A DNA stretch of 64,000 nt from Nostoc sp. WHI. GTDB taxonomy: Bacteria; Cyanobacteriota; Cyanobacteriia; Cyanobacteriales; Nostocaceae. Under the pieces are notes generated by a model. The model worked only from the letters and a program-made list of their open reading frames with translations, had not been told where the DNA came from and ran no database searches. The stretch is from NCBI RefSeq assembly GCF_015714725.1, contig NZ_WBKM01000145.1:47513-111512 (forward strand). The letters are read 5' to 3'. This document shows positions 25,761 through 34,910 of this stretch, piece after piece. How positions within the stretch are numbered: the first letter of the stretch is position 1; each line of letters starts with the position of its first letter. Both the position numbers and the translations under genes were made by a program.

Positions 25761-26330
25761 TTAATAACAAGATAGACTCAAGCTAAATCCTAACAATATA
25801 TTTTCACCCGATAATTGTGTGGGCAGATTTCGCACTTCCACATCTTGTTTTTGGCGATAAATTTCCACTTGCTGCTGTTGGGGATTAATCAGCCATGCTA
25901 ATTGCACGCCTGCATCCATATACTCTTGCATTTTGGAACGCAACATTTCCAAATCATCTGTTGCTGACCTTAATTCAATGACAAAATCGGGTGCAATGGG
26001 GGGAAATTTGCGTCTTTGTTCAAGTGTAAGTGCTTGCCATCGTTCTCGTTGAATCCAAGCTGCATCTGGCGAACGGTCAGCACCATTGGGTAACTTAAAT
26101 ATAGTAGAAGAACTGAAGGTAAAACCGAGGGCAGTTTGCCGATTCCAAATTCCCAAATCAATAATTAAATCTGCTTCTCGATTGCCGCTTTCTCCTCCAA
26201 CGGGGGACATGATGATTAATTCTCCCTTGGCAGTGCGTTCAAATTTAAATTCGCGGTTGTTTTGACATAAGTGATAAAATTGTTCGTCACTTAGGTGAAC
26301 AGTGTCTAGTTTTAATGTCAAATGACTCAT
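25761..26330 (-). CDS. Uma2 family endonuclease
   Basis: The 189-residue protein has ADRSPDAAWIQRERWQAL, PDFVIELRSATDDLEMLRSK and MQEYMDAGVQLAWLINP, a typical Uma2 core with the PD...E.R arrangement. The last residues (LLGFSLSLSCY) differ from usual endings, which may mean a short C-terminal frameshift. It lies between the 42-bp repeat and proS. Confidence 0.87.
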   Translation of the reverse strand: MSHLTLKLDTVHLSDEQFYHLCQNNREFKFERTAKGELIIMSPVGGESGNREADLIIDLGIWNRQTALGFTFSSSTIFKLPNGADRSPDAAWIQRERWQALTLEQRRKFPPIAPDFVIELRSATDDLEMLRSKMQEYMDAGVQLAWLINPQQQQVEIYRQKQDVEVRNLPTQLSGENILLGFSLSLSCY

Positions 26331-26534
26331 AACCTAGACCTAGATTAAATAGTTGCAAGGATTATATTATGCCATATCTTAACGGCTGTAAGATGCTGAT
26401 CGCGCTCACAATGCAGGTTCCAAAACTAGGATAACTTCTTAGTCCGGCCAGGCGAACGAGAGTTTGTGTGTCCGCGATTTCTAATCGTCCGGTGGTTTAT
26501 AAACAAATTAGAGATTCTGGAAAGGGAATAAACG
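26331..26534. other. Upstream region of proS with shuffled copies of acyltransferase 5' sequence
   Basis: ATATCTTAACGGCTGTAAG (26373-26391) and CCGCGATTTCTAATCG (from about 26472) also occur within the plsC-like gene at about 25153-25171 and 25117-25132, in the opposite order. No gene is seen here. Confidence 0.6.
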
Positions 26535-28349
26535 ATGCGACTGTCACAAATGTTATTCGTTACACTGCGGGATGATCCGGCTGATGCTGAGATTCCCAGC
26601 CATAAATTATTACTCCGTGCAGGCTACATTCGTCGCATCGGTAGCGGTATTTATGCTTATCTCCCGTTGATGTGGCGGGTACTGCAAAAAGTTTCCCAAA
26701 TTGTCCGGGAAGAAATGAATGCTACAGGCGCACAAGAATGTCTTTTGCCGCAATTACAACCTGCTGATTTATGGAAGGAATCGGGACGTTGGGACACTTA
26801 TACGAAAGCTGAGGGGATCATGTTTTCCCTGATTGACCGCCGTGAGCAACAATTAGGATTAGGGCCAACTCATGAGGAAGTTATTACTGCGATCGCTCGT
26901 GATATGATTCGCTCTTATCGTCAGCTACCACTACATCTCTACCAAATTCAAACCAAATTTCGCGATGAAATTCGTCCCCGCTTTGGTTTGATGCGTGGAC
27001 GAGAGTTTATCATGAAGGACGGCTACTCTTTCCATGCCGATGAAGCCAGCCTCATAGAAACTTACCAGGATATGTATAAAGCCTACAGCAATATTCTGCG
27101 GCGTTCTGGTTTAGCTTTTCGAGCAGTGGAAGCTGATTCTGGTGCAATTGGCGGTTCTGGTTCCACAGAATTTATGATTTTGGCGGAAGCTGGTGAAGAT
27201 GAAGTTCTCTACACTGAGGATGGTAAATACGCCGCCAACGTAGAAAAGGCTGTTTCTTTACCAATTGACACCGAAAGCTCACGGTTTACAACTTATGAGA
27301 AACGCGATACACCTGGAACAGAAACCATTGAAAAGGTTTGTCAACTCCTCAACTGTTCTCCCACTCAATTAGTGAAAAATGTCCTTTATCAGACAGTTTA
27401 TGATAACGGTATAACGGTGTTGGTTCTGGTGAGCATTCGAGGCGATCAAGAAGTTAATGAAGTCAAGTTGCAAAATGAACTGACTAAACTAGCTCCTGAA
27501 TATGGTGCTAAAACTATTATTAGTTTGAATGTACCAAATGTAGAAGCCCAACAAGCATGGACAGCGAAATCTCTACCTTTAGGCTACATTGCCCCAGATA
27601 TTGCAGATGATTATATTGCCGCCAATAAACAGATCCATCCCAAATTTTTACGCTTGGTGGATCAAACAGTCGTTGATTTAAAAAACTTTGTTACAGGTGC
27701 CAATGAAGCTGGTTATCACGTAGTTGGTGCTAATTGGAATGAGCAACTTAAGTTACCAAGCAGTGTAGTAGATGTGCGGAAGTCCAGACCAGGCGATCGC
27801 GCCATCCACAACCCAGAACAAATTCTTGCAAGCGCCCGTGGAATCGAAGCAGGTCACATCTTCCAATTAGGCACTAAATATTCCCAAGCGATGGGAGCAA
27901 CTTATACCAATGAACAGGGTGAAGAAAAGCCGCTATTTATGGGTTGTTTTGGTGTAGGTGTATCACGATTAGCACAAGCTGCCGTAGAGCAATCTTACGA
28001 TAAAGATGGGATTATTTGGCCAGTTGCGATCGCACCTTATCACGCGATCGTCACAATTCCTAACATTAAAGATGCTCAACAAATTGAAATCGCCCAAAAA
28101 CTTTACACAGAACTTAATCAAGCGGGAATCGAAACTCTACTCGATGACCGCGATGAAAGGGCGGGAGTGAAATTTAAAGACGCTGACTTGATTGGCATAC
28201 CTTATAGAATTGTAACCGGACGTGCGATCGCTAATGGCAAAGTCGAAGTTGTAGAAAGAGCAACCCGTAACTCTCAAGAAATTGTCATTGAGGAAGTTAC
28301 AACTACACTTCATAAGTGGATTACGGAAGCAATAGAGGGTAAAAATTAA
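26535..28349 (+). CDS. proS: Prolyl-tRNA synthetase
   Basis: The 604-residue class II enzyme charges tRNA-Pro. It has motif 1 region [17 protein letters not shown], motif 2 region [31 protein letters not shown], and the INS editing domain (about residues 235-400, [17 protein letters not shown]) that removes mischarged Ala. Motif 3 is within [17 protein letters not shown], and the C-terminal anticodon-binding domain includes [21 protein letters not shown]. Length and domain order fit the bacterial type. GGAAAGGGA lies before the ATG. Confidence 0.97.
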   Translation: MRLSQMLFVTLRDDPADAEIPSHKLLLRAGYIRRIGSGIYAYLPLMWRVLQKVSQIVREEMNATGAQECLLPQLQPADLWKESGRWDTYTKAEGIMFSLIDRREQQLGLGPTHEEVITAIARDMIRSYRQLPLHLYQIQTKFRDEIRPRFGLMRGREFIMKDGYSFHADEASLIETYQDMYKAYSNILRRSGLAFRAVEADSGAIGGSGSTEFMILAEAGEDEVLYTEDGKYAANVEKAVSLPIDTESSRFTTYEKRDTPGTETIEKVCQLLNCSPTQLVKNVLYQTVYDNGITVLVLVSIRGDQEVNEVKLQNELTKLAPEYGAKTIISLNVPNVEAQQAWTAKSLPLGYIAPDIADDYIAANKQIHPKFLRLVDQTVVDLKNFVTGANEAGYHVVGANWNEQLKLPSSVVDVRKSRPGDRAIHNPEQILASARGIEAGHIFQLGTKYSQAMGATYTNEQGEEKPLFMGCFGVGVSRLAQAAVEQSYDKDGIIWPVAIAPYHAIVTIPNIKDAQQIEIAQKLYTELNQAGIETLLDDRDERAGVKFKDADLIGIPYRIVTGRAIANGKVEVVERATRNSQEIVIEEVTTTLHKWITEAIEGKN

Positions 28350-28676
28350 ACGCAAAGGGAAGCGCAGAGGTTCGCGGAGGGGCTTTTGTAATAAATACTT
28401 TGCGTTCCTTTGCGTTTTCCTCAGCGTTCCTCTGCGTTGTAAATTTCATCTTCAACATCTCCAGAAAGAATGAGATTTATATAATTTGGCAGGTGACGGA
28501 TAAAAAGTAAAAATTCTAAAATGGAGTTAGAGATTTGCAAAATTAAAAATAATCGCATTTTGAGGCATAAAGTCTCCTCCCGGTTGGGGGAAACTCTTCA
28601 GTTATAACTATCGTCCTTAATCAGGCTGCTCCTCACATAACCACCATCTCAGCCCTCAGTCAGGAAGGTTTTGAAC
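28350..28676. other. Intergenic repeats and leader of GerMN gene
   Basis: CGCAAAGG/CCTTTGCG-type repeats (28350-28440) form an imperfect palindrome that could end proS transcription. The rest is AT-rich. CTCCTCCCGG-GTTGGGGGAA near 28575-28592 is an unassigned G/C-rich hairpin-prone stretch. Confidence 0.4.
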
Positions 28677-29294
28677 ATGAAAGACCAACAAGGATCTAAT
28701 CGTATTTCTTCAGGCGTAATTGCAGCCGTCTCAGTAGTGGTTTTAGCAGTGGGTGGCGGTGTGGCTTGGTTTACCTCACAGTCCAGCAATTCTCCTACAC
28801 CATCAAACCCCTCTGCGCGCATCGAACAGCCAGCACAGCCATCAACTAGGCAGCCAGTTAATGAGCAAACCCCTAACGTTTATTGGCTCAGATCAAAGGA
28901 AAATGACAAAAATGTTGCTTTGGTTCCCCAGCCTCTTAAAATAGCTTCTGTACGCTCCAACCAGCCTTTAGAAGCAGCTTTCCAGAGTTTGTTAGCAGGG
29001 CCAACAGAAGGGACAGATTCGACAACTATTCCCAAAGGAACCAAACTATTGGGGCTGAAGACGGAAAATGATGAAGTTCACGTTAATTTATCTGAAGATT
29101 TTACCAGTGGTGGTGGTAGCACTTCAATGATGGGTCGGGTGGGACAAGTTGTTTACACTGCGACAACTTTAAATCCAAAAGCCAAGGTTTACATTGACAT
29201 TAACGGCAAACCGTTGGATGTTTTAGGCGGTGAGGGTGTAGAGTTGCAACAGCCACTAACTCGTGAAAGCTTTCAGAAAAATTATCCGCTTTAA
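28677..29294 (+). CDS. GerMN domain lipoprotein-like/secreted protein
   Basis: ATG at 28677 is preceded by AGGAAGG at nine bases. The 205-residue protein has an N-terminal membrane anchor (GVIAAVSVVVLAVGGGVAWF), a Pro/Ser/Gln linker, and a GerMN domain with VYWLRSKENDKNVALVPQPL, LEAAFQSLLAGPTEG and VHVNLSEDFTSGGGS. GerMN domains occur in spore-germination GerM and in cell-wall-associated bacterial proteins. Here it is probably a periplasmic, cell-envelope protein. Exact function unknown. Confidence 0.85.
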   Translation: MKDQQGSNRISSGVIAAVSVVVLAVGGGVAWFTSQSSNSPTPSNPSARIEQPAQPSTRQPVNEQTPNVYWLRSKENDKNVALVPQPLKIASVRSNQPLEAAFQSLLAGPTEGTDSTTIPKGTKLLGLKTENDEVHVNLSEDFTSGGGSTSMMGRVGQVVYTATTLNPKAKVYIDINGKPLDVLGGEGVELQQPLTRESFQKNYPL

Positions 29295-29330
29295 AAAAGT
29301 TAGGAGTTAGAAGTTAGGAGTGAGGAGTTT

Positions 29331-29364
29331 TAACTCATAACTCATAACTCATAACTCATAACTC
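29331..29364. repeat. Heptamer tandem repeat (AACTCAT)
   Basis: About four to five copies of AACTCAT/ATAACTC lie between the GerMN gene and the convergent ArsR-type regulator. Confidence 0.7.
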
Positions 29365-29368
29365 TTAG

Positions 29369-29722
29369 TTAAGCTTGCCGATTACTATTTAACACCCGAA
29401 AGTTACGGGCTTGCTGTTCTAACCTTGTGGCGAGGCGATCGCAAACCCGATTACACAAATCAAAAATCATTTGATCTTCTACCCGGTAATAGGCGCAAGT
29501 TCCTTCACTGCGGCGGCTAAGAATACCTGCTTGCCACATTACTTTCAGGTGTTTTGACACATTTGCCTGAGAAGTCTGTGTTGCCTCTACCAACTCTTGC
29601 ACGCATTTTTCTTCATCCCGTAGTAAGTGTAGCAGCCGCAGGCGCATCGGCTCACTTAACAGACTGAAGTATTCAGCTACTTGTTGCACCACTTCTGGTG
29701 GTAAAGGCAACGCTTGTTTCAT
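29369..29722 (-). CDS. ArsR/SmtB family transcriptional regulator
   Basis: The 117-residue winged-helix protein has SEPMRLRLLHLLRDEEKCVQEL, then ATQTSQANVSKHLKVMWQAG (recognition helix) and RRSEGTCAYYRVED (wing). Cys residues occur at KCVQELV, TCAYY and in the C-terminal helix (CNRVCDRL), which could be metal or redox ligands. The ELVEATQ segment lacks the canonical ELCVCDL alpha3N motif, so the effector is uncertain. It is likely a repressor. No metal-transport gene is adjacent. Confidence 0.88.
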   Translation of the reverse strand: MKQALPLPPEVVQQVAEYFSLLSEPMRLRLLHLLRDEEKCVQELVEATQTSQANVSKHLKVMWQAGILSRRSEGTCAYYRVEDQMIFDLCNRVCDRLATRLEQQARNFRVLNSNRQA

Positions 29723-29784
29723 CAGGATTAACCCGCAAGGACTGAAAGTTTTAACAATGACTCATTTCATATATAGATTAATAC

Positions 29785-30339
29785 TTAATCTGGGTTAATT
29801 CGCATCATAGGTTGACCATATTCTACGGCATCACCATTTTGGAGAAGAATTTCCATCACCTGTCCAGAGACTTCGGCTTCGATTTCATTCATCAGCTTCA
29901 TCGCCTCAATGATACAGACTGTTTGACCCTTGCGGACGCGATCGCCCACTTCTACAAATGCCGCTTCCCCCGGCGCAGGAGCGCGATAAAACGTTCCTAC
30001 CATTGGGGAAGGCACTTCTACTAATCTCTGATCAATGATTGAGGGAGGATTTACTGACAGTTGCACTTGTGTGCTAGTACCAGTATTCTCAAACACGCGA
30101 GATGTGGACACCTCCGTTACCTGACTTGCGCTCACCTGGTTTCCCCCAGATGAACCCGACAAGCCCGAACCTACCACACCGCCTAAGGTGGCTTGACCTA
30201 CCGACAAAACCTGATTGCTAATGCTCACAGCCTTACGGACTGTTAGTTCAAAGTCATCGCTTTTGAGTATGACTTCTGCAATATCTGTTTGTGCGATAGT
30301 TGCCAGTAGTTGGCGGATTTCATTAAAGTCCAATGGCAC
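29785..30339 (-). CDS. accB: Biotin carboxyl carrier protein of acetyl-CoA carboxylase
   Basis: The 184-residue protein carries biotin on Lys in EAMKLMNEIEAE within the C-terminal biotinyl domain (VGTFYRAPAPGEAAFVEVGD, then VRKGQTVCIIEAMK). The N-terminal region (FNEIRQLLATIAQTDIAEVI) is the usual BCCP dimerising segment, followed by a Ser/Gly-rich linker. It delivers carboxybiotin for malonyl-CoA synthesis. It lies 90 bases downstream of efp on the same strand, a common cyanobacterial efp-accB pair. Confidence 0.97.
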   Translation of the reverse strand: MPLDFNEIRQLLATIAQTDIAEVILKSDDFELTVRKAVSISNQVLSVGQATLGGVVGSGLSGSSGGNQVSASQVTEVSTSRVFENTGTSTQVQLSVNPPSIIDQRLVEVPSPMVGTFYRAPAPGEAAFVEVGDRVRKGQTVCIIEAMKLMNEIEAEVSGQVMEILLQNGDAVEYGQPMMRINPD

Positions 30340-30429
30340 AGTTTTTATTACCTCGACCTATCCGTAAATTAGCATTTTAAGTGTGGCAGGGATTTCAATC
30401 GGGAGCAAATATCTCCGTAGAGATGAAAG

Positions 30430-30987
30430 TTATTCCCTGCTGATATATTTATCTTCCTGAGTATCAACTCGGATGCGTTCTCCTTGGGAAATAAACAGAG
30501 GAACCATCACAACTGCACCAGTTTCCAGAGTTGCTGGTTTTGAGCCACCTGTAGCAGTGTCACCTTTTAAACCTGGATCTGTTTCGACAATTTCCAGAAC
30601 CACAGACTTAGGCAATTCTACTCCTAGCACCTGTTCGCCCCAACGAATAACTTCGGCTTCCATACCTTCCTTAAGGTATTTGACGCGATCGCCAATTTGT
30701 GCGCGAGTCAATCTGCCTTCTTCGTAGGTTTCCATATCCATAAAGACGAAATCATCGCCCTCTTTATAGGTATGCTGCATCGTGCTTTTTTCTAGGGTAG
30801 CTTGCGGCAGCGATTCCCCTGCTCGGAACGTTTTTTCCATCACGTTCCCAGTCTGGACATTTTTTAACTTAGTTCGTACAAAAGCGGAACCTTTGCCTGG
30901 CTTGACGTGGAGGAATTCGATCACTCGCCATACAGACCCATCTAATACAATTGAAACACCGGATCGAAAATCGTTACTGGAGATCAT
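30430..30987 (-). CDS. efp: Elongation factor P
   Basis: The start is ATG at 30987 ([20 protein letters not shown]); the longer frame to 31035 adds residues unlike EF-P. The 185-residue protein has three beta domains, with [15 protein letters not shown] carrying the conserved Lys at the tip of the first domain, plus GDRVKYL and the C-terminal [24 protein letters not shown] relieves ribosome stalling at proline runs. The gene starts the efp-accB operon. Confidence 0.97.
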   Translation of the reverse strand: MISSNDFRSGVSIVLDGSVWRVIEFLHVKPGKGSAFVRTKLKNVQTGNVMEKTFRAGESLPQATLEKSTMQHTYKEGDDFVFMDMETYEEGRLTRAQIGDRVKYLKEGMEAEVIRWGEQVLGVELPKSVVLEIVETDPGLKGDTATGGSKPATLETGAVVMVPLFISQGERIRVDTQEDKYISRE

Positions 30988-31035
30988 GAAACTTTCAAGT
31001 TTTGAAAGACAATCGGCACTTATTGTACCCCTCAA

Positions 31036-31261
31036 GCGGGGTAATTAGCTATTTAGTCATTAGTCATTAGTCATTGGGCAATTCAATTTTGGATTTTGGA
31101 TTGACGATTTTGGATTAAATTTAAATCTAAAATCCAAAATCTAAAATCTAAAATTCTTACTCCCCACTCCCTGCACTTGCATTTCTTTTCACTCAGCACT
31201 CAAGACTCAGCACTCATGCTGTGGGAAGATTATTGATGGGTTACATCCAGTCAACAATTTA
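31036..31261. repeat. Repeat-rich intergenic region upstream of CYP38-like gene
   Basis: TAGTCATTAGTCATT units are followed by a palindromic run of ATTTTGGATT/AATCCAAAAT repeats (about 31085-31155). Promoter elements could not be picked out. Confidence 0.5.
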
Positions 31262-32389
31262 ATGCTGCATTTGAGTTATCCCATGCTTAACTTATTAAAA
31301 TCCTGGCTGAAGAACAGCCTAATGGCAATACTGCTGGTAACAATATTTTTAGGCATAACTACAGTTGGGTGGACTCCCTTCAGTAGCGCCGCGCTGCCAG
31401 CTGGCAATGCAATTACTGACGGCAGAGCGCTGTTGCGGTATGCACTCCCGATAGATAACAAACCTGTGCGGCAACTACAAGCCAGTTTAGAAGATATTTC
31501 TGCCCAACTCCGGGCAAATCGGCGGTGGGGTGCTATTTCCAAAGACATCAGCAAAGCATCCCGCATTCTCGATAAACCTTCTCAAATCTTAACAAGCGTT
31601 CTTGAAGACCGCCAACCCCAAGCCGAAGTTTGGATTAACGAGTTAAAATCTGGCGTGGGTAAACTGCAAGAATTAGCGAACAGCAAAGATAAAGAAAACA
31701 TCCTGCAAGAGAGAGGTAAACTGCTAAATCTCGTTACTCAGCTAGAAGAGTCAATGGTGAAAAAATTCCCCTTTGAAGTACCTGCTCAGTACAGTAACTT
31801 ACCCCAACTTAAAGGTCGTGCCACTGTAGAGTTTAAAACTAACAAAGGCAATTTGACCCTTGTAGTGGACGGTTACAGTGCCCCTGTCACTGCTGGTAAT
31901 TTTGTCGATTTGGTACAGAGGGGTTTTTATAATGGCTTAGAATTTACCCGTTCTGAAGAATCTTACTTTCTGCAAACTGGAGATCCCTCTGGAAAAGACG
32001 TGGGTTTCATTGATCCAACAACGGGCAAATATCGCGCGATTCCCTTAGAAGTCTTGGTGGAGGGCGATAAAGCACCCACCTATGGCATTACTCTAGAAGA
32101 AGCTGGTCGTTACGTTGATATGCCAGTTCTGCCTTTCTCTGCTTTTGGTGCAGTGGTAATGGCTCGTCCCGAAAGTGAAGTGAATGGAGGTTCATCGCAA
32201 TTTTTCTTCTTCCTATTTGAACCGGAACTCACCCCCGCCGGACGCAACCTATTGGATGGTCGTTATGCCGTTTTTGGCTATCTCACTGAGGGCAAAGAAG
32301 TTTTGGATAAACTAAAGGCGGGTGACAAAATTGAATCGGCAACTGTGGTTCAGGGAATAGAAAATCTGATTGAGCCGCAAGCTGCATAA
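31262..32389 (+). CDS. CYP38/TLP40-like cyclophilin (peptidyl-prolyl isomerase)
   Basis: The 375-residue protein begins with a signal sequence (SLMAILLVTIFLGITTV; ATG at 31283 is an alternative start). A helical N-terminal domain (about 50-185, LEDISAQLRANRRW, LQERGKLLNLVTQLEES) follows, then a cyclophilin-like domain (about 190-370) with VEFKTNKGNLTLVVDG, GFYNGLEFTR, GGSSQFFFFLFEP and LDGRYAVFGYLTEG. This is the layout of thylakoid-lumen CYP38, which assists photosystem II assembly in plants. The cyanobacterial homologue is expected in the lumen or periplasm. Several catalytic cyclophilin residues are altered in the family, so isomerase activity may be low. Confidence 0.88.
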   Translation: MLHLSYPMLNLLKSWLKNSLMAILLVTIFLGITTVGWTPFSSAALPAGNAITDGRALLRYALPIDNKPVRQLQASLEDISAQLRANRRWGAISKDISKASRILDKPSQILTSVLEDRQPQAEVWINELKSGVGKLQELANSKDKENILQERGKLLNLVTQLEESMVKKFPFEVPAQYSNLPQLKGRATVEFKTNKGNLTLVVDGYSAPVTAGNFVDLVQRGFYNGLEFTRSEESYFLQTGDPSGKDVGFIDPTTGKYRAIPLEVLVEGDKAPTYGITLEEAGRYVDMPVLPFSAFGAVVMARPESEVNGGSSQFFFFLFEPELTPAGRNLLDGRYAVFGYLTEGKEVLDKLKAGDKIESATVVQGIENLIEPQAA

Positions 32390-32442
32390 TCATCAAAGAG
32401 AGCAGGGGAGGCAGGGGGAGAACAATTACTAACTTCTAACTC

Positions 32443-33024
32443 CTAACTCCCCTGACTCAGATTCCCGGCGGTAAATACCTGCTCAACAGCGATCGCTAAT
32501 TCGGGAAAAGTCCGTGATACAATTTTCTGAGTAGCGGTAAAAACTGTTTCTTCGTAAAACCCATCTTCCAGTAGTAACACCGAAATTTTTGCTTTCAGTG
32601 GGTCTACAATCCAATATTCAGGAACCTCTAAGGCTGCATATTCAGATCGCTTATGGCGATAATCCCGTTTCACAGATTCTGGACTGACCACCTCCACAAT
32701 TAGTAATGGCGGTGACTGAAATACTGCTGAGGCATTCAACAATTCTCTAGCTTGCTCCAGTGTAACTACACACAAATCAGTCAACCTAGATTTATTTCTA
32801 CCCGTTCTCACCCCACTTTCCCGAAAACAGAGCCAAGGAGAACTACAACGCTTGATTTCTGCATCTAGCTCTTGCTCAATAAATTTAGCAATCAGGAAAT
32901 GTTCGATAGTAGGTGGGTTCATAAGTTCTAACTTGCCATCCACTAGTTCATAGTGGAAACCGTTGCCATCATCAGAGATTAAGTACTCTTCAAAGGTGAT
33001 GCTGGTTACTGGTGTACTGACCAT
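32443..33024 (-). CDS. Uma2 family endonuclease, tandem copy 1
   Basis: The 193-residue protein contains FEEYLISDDGNGFHYELVDG, LTDLCVVT, PPLLIVEVVSPESVKRDY and EYWIVDPLKAKISVLLL. It is nearly identical to the adjacent gene at 33075-33656, including flanks (CCTGACTCAGATTCCCGGCG-type 3' flank and the GCCAACTGTCTCCTAAACGA 5' flank). A short block, HFLIAKFIEQELDAEIKRC, differs sharply between copies. Active-site residues are retained. Confidence 0.9.
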   Translation of the reverse strand: MVSTPVTSITFEEYLISDDGNGFHYELVDGKLELMNPPTIEHFLIAKFIEQELDAEIKRCSSPWLCFRESGVRTGRNKSRLTDLCVVTLEQARELLNASAVFQSPPLLIVEVVSPESVKRDYRHKRSEYAALEVPEYWIVDPLKAKISVLLLEDGFYEETVFTATQKIVSRTFPELAIAVEQVFTAGNLSQGS

Positions 33025-33074
33025 GCCAACTGTCTCCTAAACGATACCCTTATCTTAAATCTAACTCCTAACTT

Positions 33075-33656
33075 CTAACTCCCGTGACTTAGATTCCCGG
33101 CAGTAAATACCTGATCAACAGCGATCGCTAATTCGGGAAAAGTCCGTGATACAATTTTCTGAGTTTCGGTAAAAACTGTTTCTTCGTAAAATCCATCTTC
33201 CAGTAGTAACACCGAAATTTTTCCTTTCAGTGAGTCTACAATCCAATATTCAGAAACCTCTAAAGCCGCATATTCAGATCGCTTATGGCGATAATCCCTT
33301 TTCACCGATTCTGGACTAACCACCTCGACAATTAATAACGGCGGTGACTGAAATACTGCTGAGGCATTCAACAATTCTCTAGCTTGCTCCAGTGTTACTA
33401 CACACAAATCAGTCAACCTAGATTTATTTCTACCCGTTCTCACCCCACTTTCCCGAAAACACAGCCAAGGAGAACTACGACGTTTGATTTCTGCTTTCAA
33501 GGTAGTATCTAAAAAATCGACAATCAGAAAATGTTGAATAGTAGGTGGGTTCATTAGCTCTAGCTTGCCATCCACCAGTTCATAATGGAAATCACTGCCA
33601 TCATCATAGATTAAGTACTCTTCAAAGGTGATGCTGGTTACTGGTGTACTGACCAT
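33075..33656 (-). CDS. Uma2 family endonuclease, tandem copy 2
   Basis: The 193-residue protein is the duplicate of the 32443-33024 gene, differing in about 25 residues. About nine of these fall in a block near residues 45-59 (HFLIVDFLDTTLKAEIKRR). Outside that block the nucleotide sequence is almost the same. The pair spans a direct repeat of about 630 bp. Both are intact, so duplication is either recent or kept homogeneous by conversion. Confidence 0.9.
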   Translation of the reverse strand: MVSTPVTSITFEEYLIYDDGSDFHYELVDGKLELMNPPTIQHFLIVDFLDTTLKAEIKRRSSPWLCFRESGVRTGRNKSRLTDLCVVTLEQARELLNASAVFQSPPLLIVEVVSPESVKRDYRHKRSEYAALEVSEYWIVDSLKGKISVLLLEDGFYEETVFTETQKIVSRTFPELAIAVDQVFTAGNLSHGS

Positions 33657-33723
33657 GCCAACTGTCTCCTAAACGATACCTTTATCTTAAACAGTAAAAT
33701 AAATCATCAGTTTTCTTATAATT

Positions 33724-34767
33724 TTGCAACCCGGAAAACCGATTGTGAACAGTGAATTATCTGCTCTACAAGTAAAAGACATTGGTGAACAAGGTCTTTT
33801 GGAAAGATTACAGCGCTTCTGTCCTCCAGAAATGATTGGAGATGATGCAGCAGTGTTTGAGACTGCACCAGAGCAATCTTTGGTAGTAACAACAGATGTG
33901 CTAGTTGATGGCGTACATTTTAGCAACGTCACCACTTCCCCAGAAGATGCTGGTTGGCGAGCTGCTGCTGCCAATTTATCAGATTTAGCAGCAATGGGCG
34001 CTTCGCCATTGGGAATCACTGTCGGGTTGGGACTCCCTGGTGAAGTTAAGGTGAGTTGGGTGGAGCGACTATACCAGGGAATGACAGAATGCCTGCAAAA
34101 ATACAATACCTCAATTGTCGGGGGTGATATTGTGCGATCGCCTGTTACTACTCTGGCAATTACCGCTTTTGGTCAAGTTAACCCCAGTCAAATTATCCGC
34201 CGTTCTGCTGCTGTTGTCGGGGATGCGATCGTCGTTACAGGCGTGCATGGAGCCTCTCACGCTGGCTTAGAACTGCTCTTACATCCTGAATTGGGACAAA
34301 ACCTCAACGACGCAGAACGCACGGCTCTAATCCGCGCACACCAACGCCCACATCCACGATTAGATGTCTTACCAATCCTCTGGAAAATCTTAACATCCCC
34401 ATGCCCCATGCCCGTTGCTGGTATGGATAGCAGCGATGGTTTGGCAGATGCGATTATCCAAATCTGCCGCGCCAGTGGCGTTGGTGCTGTCTTAGAACGC
34501 AGACAAATTCCTGTACCAAAAACTTTTAACCATTGGCTGACACAAGAGCAAGCGCTAGAATATGCTCTATACGGTGGCGAAGACTTTGAATTAGTGCTGT
34601 GTTTGCCACAAGAGTTAGCATCAGCTTTAGTACAACATCTTGGTGAAGGTGCTGCGATCGTGGGCAGCATTACATCCGGCTCAACAGTATTATTGCACGA
34701 CGAACAAAAAAAATTCCCTGACCAAGTTCTAAGTCTTAGCCAGGGATTTCAACACTTCAATAGTTAG
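33724..34767 (+). CDS. thiL: Thiamine-monophosphate kinase
   Basis: ThiL phosphorylates thiamine monophosphate to the active diphosphate. The protein has VKDIGEQGLLERLQRF, IGDDAAVFET (Mg and ATP binding), VVTTDVLVDGVHF, AAANLSDLAAMGA, IVGGDIVRSP, GMDSSDGLADA and YGGEDFELVL. Start is uncertain: TTG at 33724 lacks a ribosome site, while GTG at 33745 (VNSELSALQV) has GGAAAA upstream and may be preferred. No TPP riboswitch is seen before it. Heptamer repeats follow the stop. Confidence 0.93.
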   Translation: MQPGKPIVNSELSALQVKDIGEQGLLERLQRFCPPEMIGDDAAVFETAPEQSLVVTTDVLVDGVHFSNVTTSPEDAGWRAAAANLSDLAAMGASPLGITVGLGLPGEVKVSWVERLYQGMTECLQKYNTSIVGGDIVRSPVTTLAITAFGQVNPSQIIRRSAAVVGDAIVVTGVHGASHAGLELLLHPELGQNLNDAERTALIRAHQRPHPRLDVLPILWKILTSPCPMPVAGMDSSDGLADAIIQICRASGVGAVLERRQIPVPKTFNHWLTQEQALEYALYGGEDFELVLCLPQELASALVQHLGEGAAIVGSITSGSTVLLHDEQKKFPDQVLSLSQGFQHFNS

Positions 34768-34772
34768 AAGTT

Positions 34773-34807
34773 TTAACTCCTAACTCCTAACTCCTAACTC
34801 CTAACTT
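34773..34807. repeat. Heptamer tandem repeat (TAACTCC)
   Basis: Four to five copies of TAACTCC lie directly after thiL and before the 91-bp MITE. Confidence 0.75.
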
Positions 34808-34811
34808 TTTT

Positions 34812-34902
34812 AGGACTTACGCAAAACTATACGCCGTAGGGGCAATTCATGAATTGCCCCTACCTGAAAATCAGTGTTTTGGCTATTGTCTGCGTAAGTC
34901 CT
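34812..34902. mobile_element. 91-bp MITE, copy A
   Basis: AGGACTTACGCA at the left and its inverse TGCGTAAGTCCT at the right bound the element. A perfect central palindrome GTAGGGGCAATTCATG/AATTGCCCCTAC lies off-centre. A copy of the same length lies in opposite orientation at 50958-51048. No target duplication is obvious. Confidence 0.8.
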
Positions 34903-34910
34903 GTTTTTAA

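Noticed and set aside
33660..33744. TPP riboswitch before thiL
   Set aside because: The leader is too short and lacks the conserved CUGAGA-type core.
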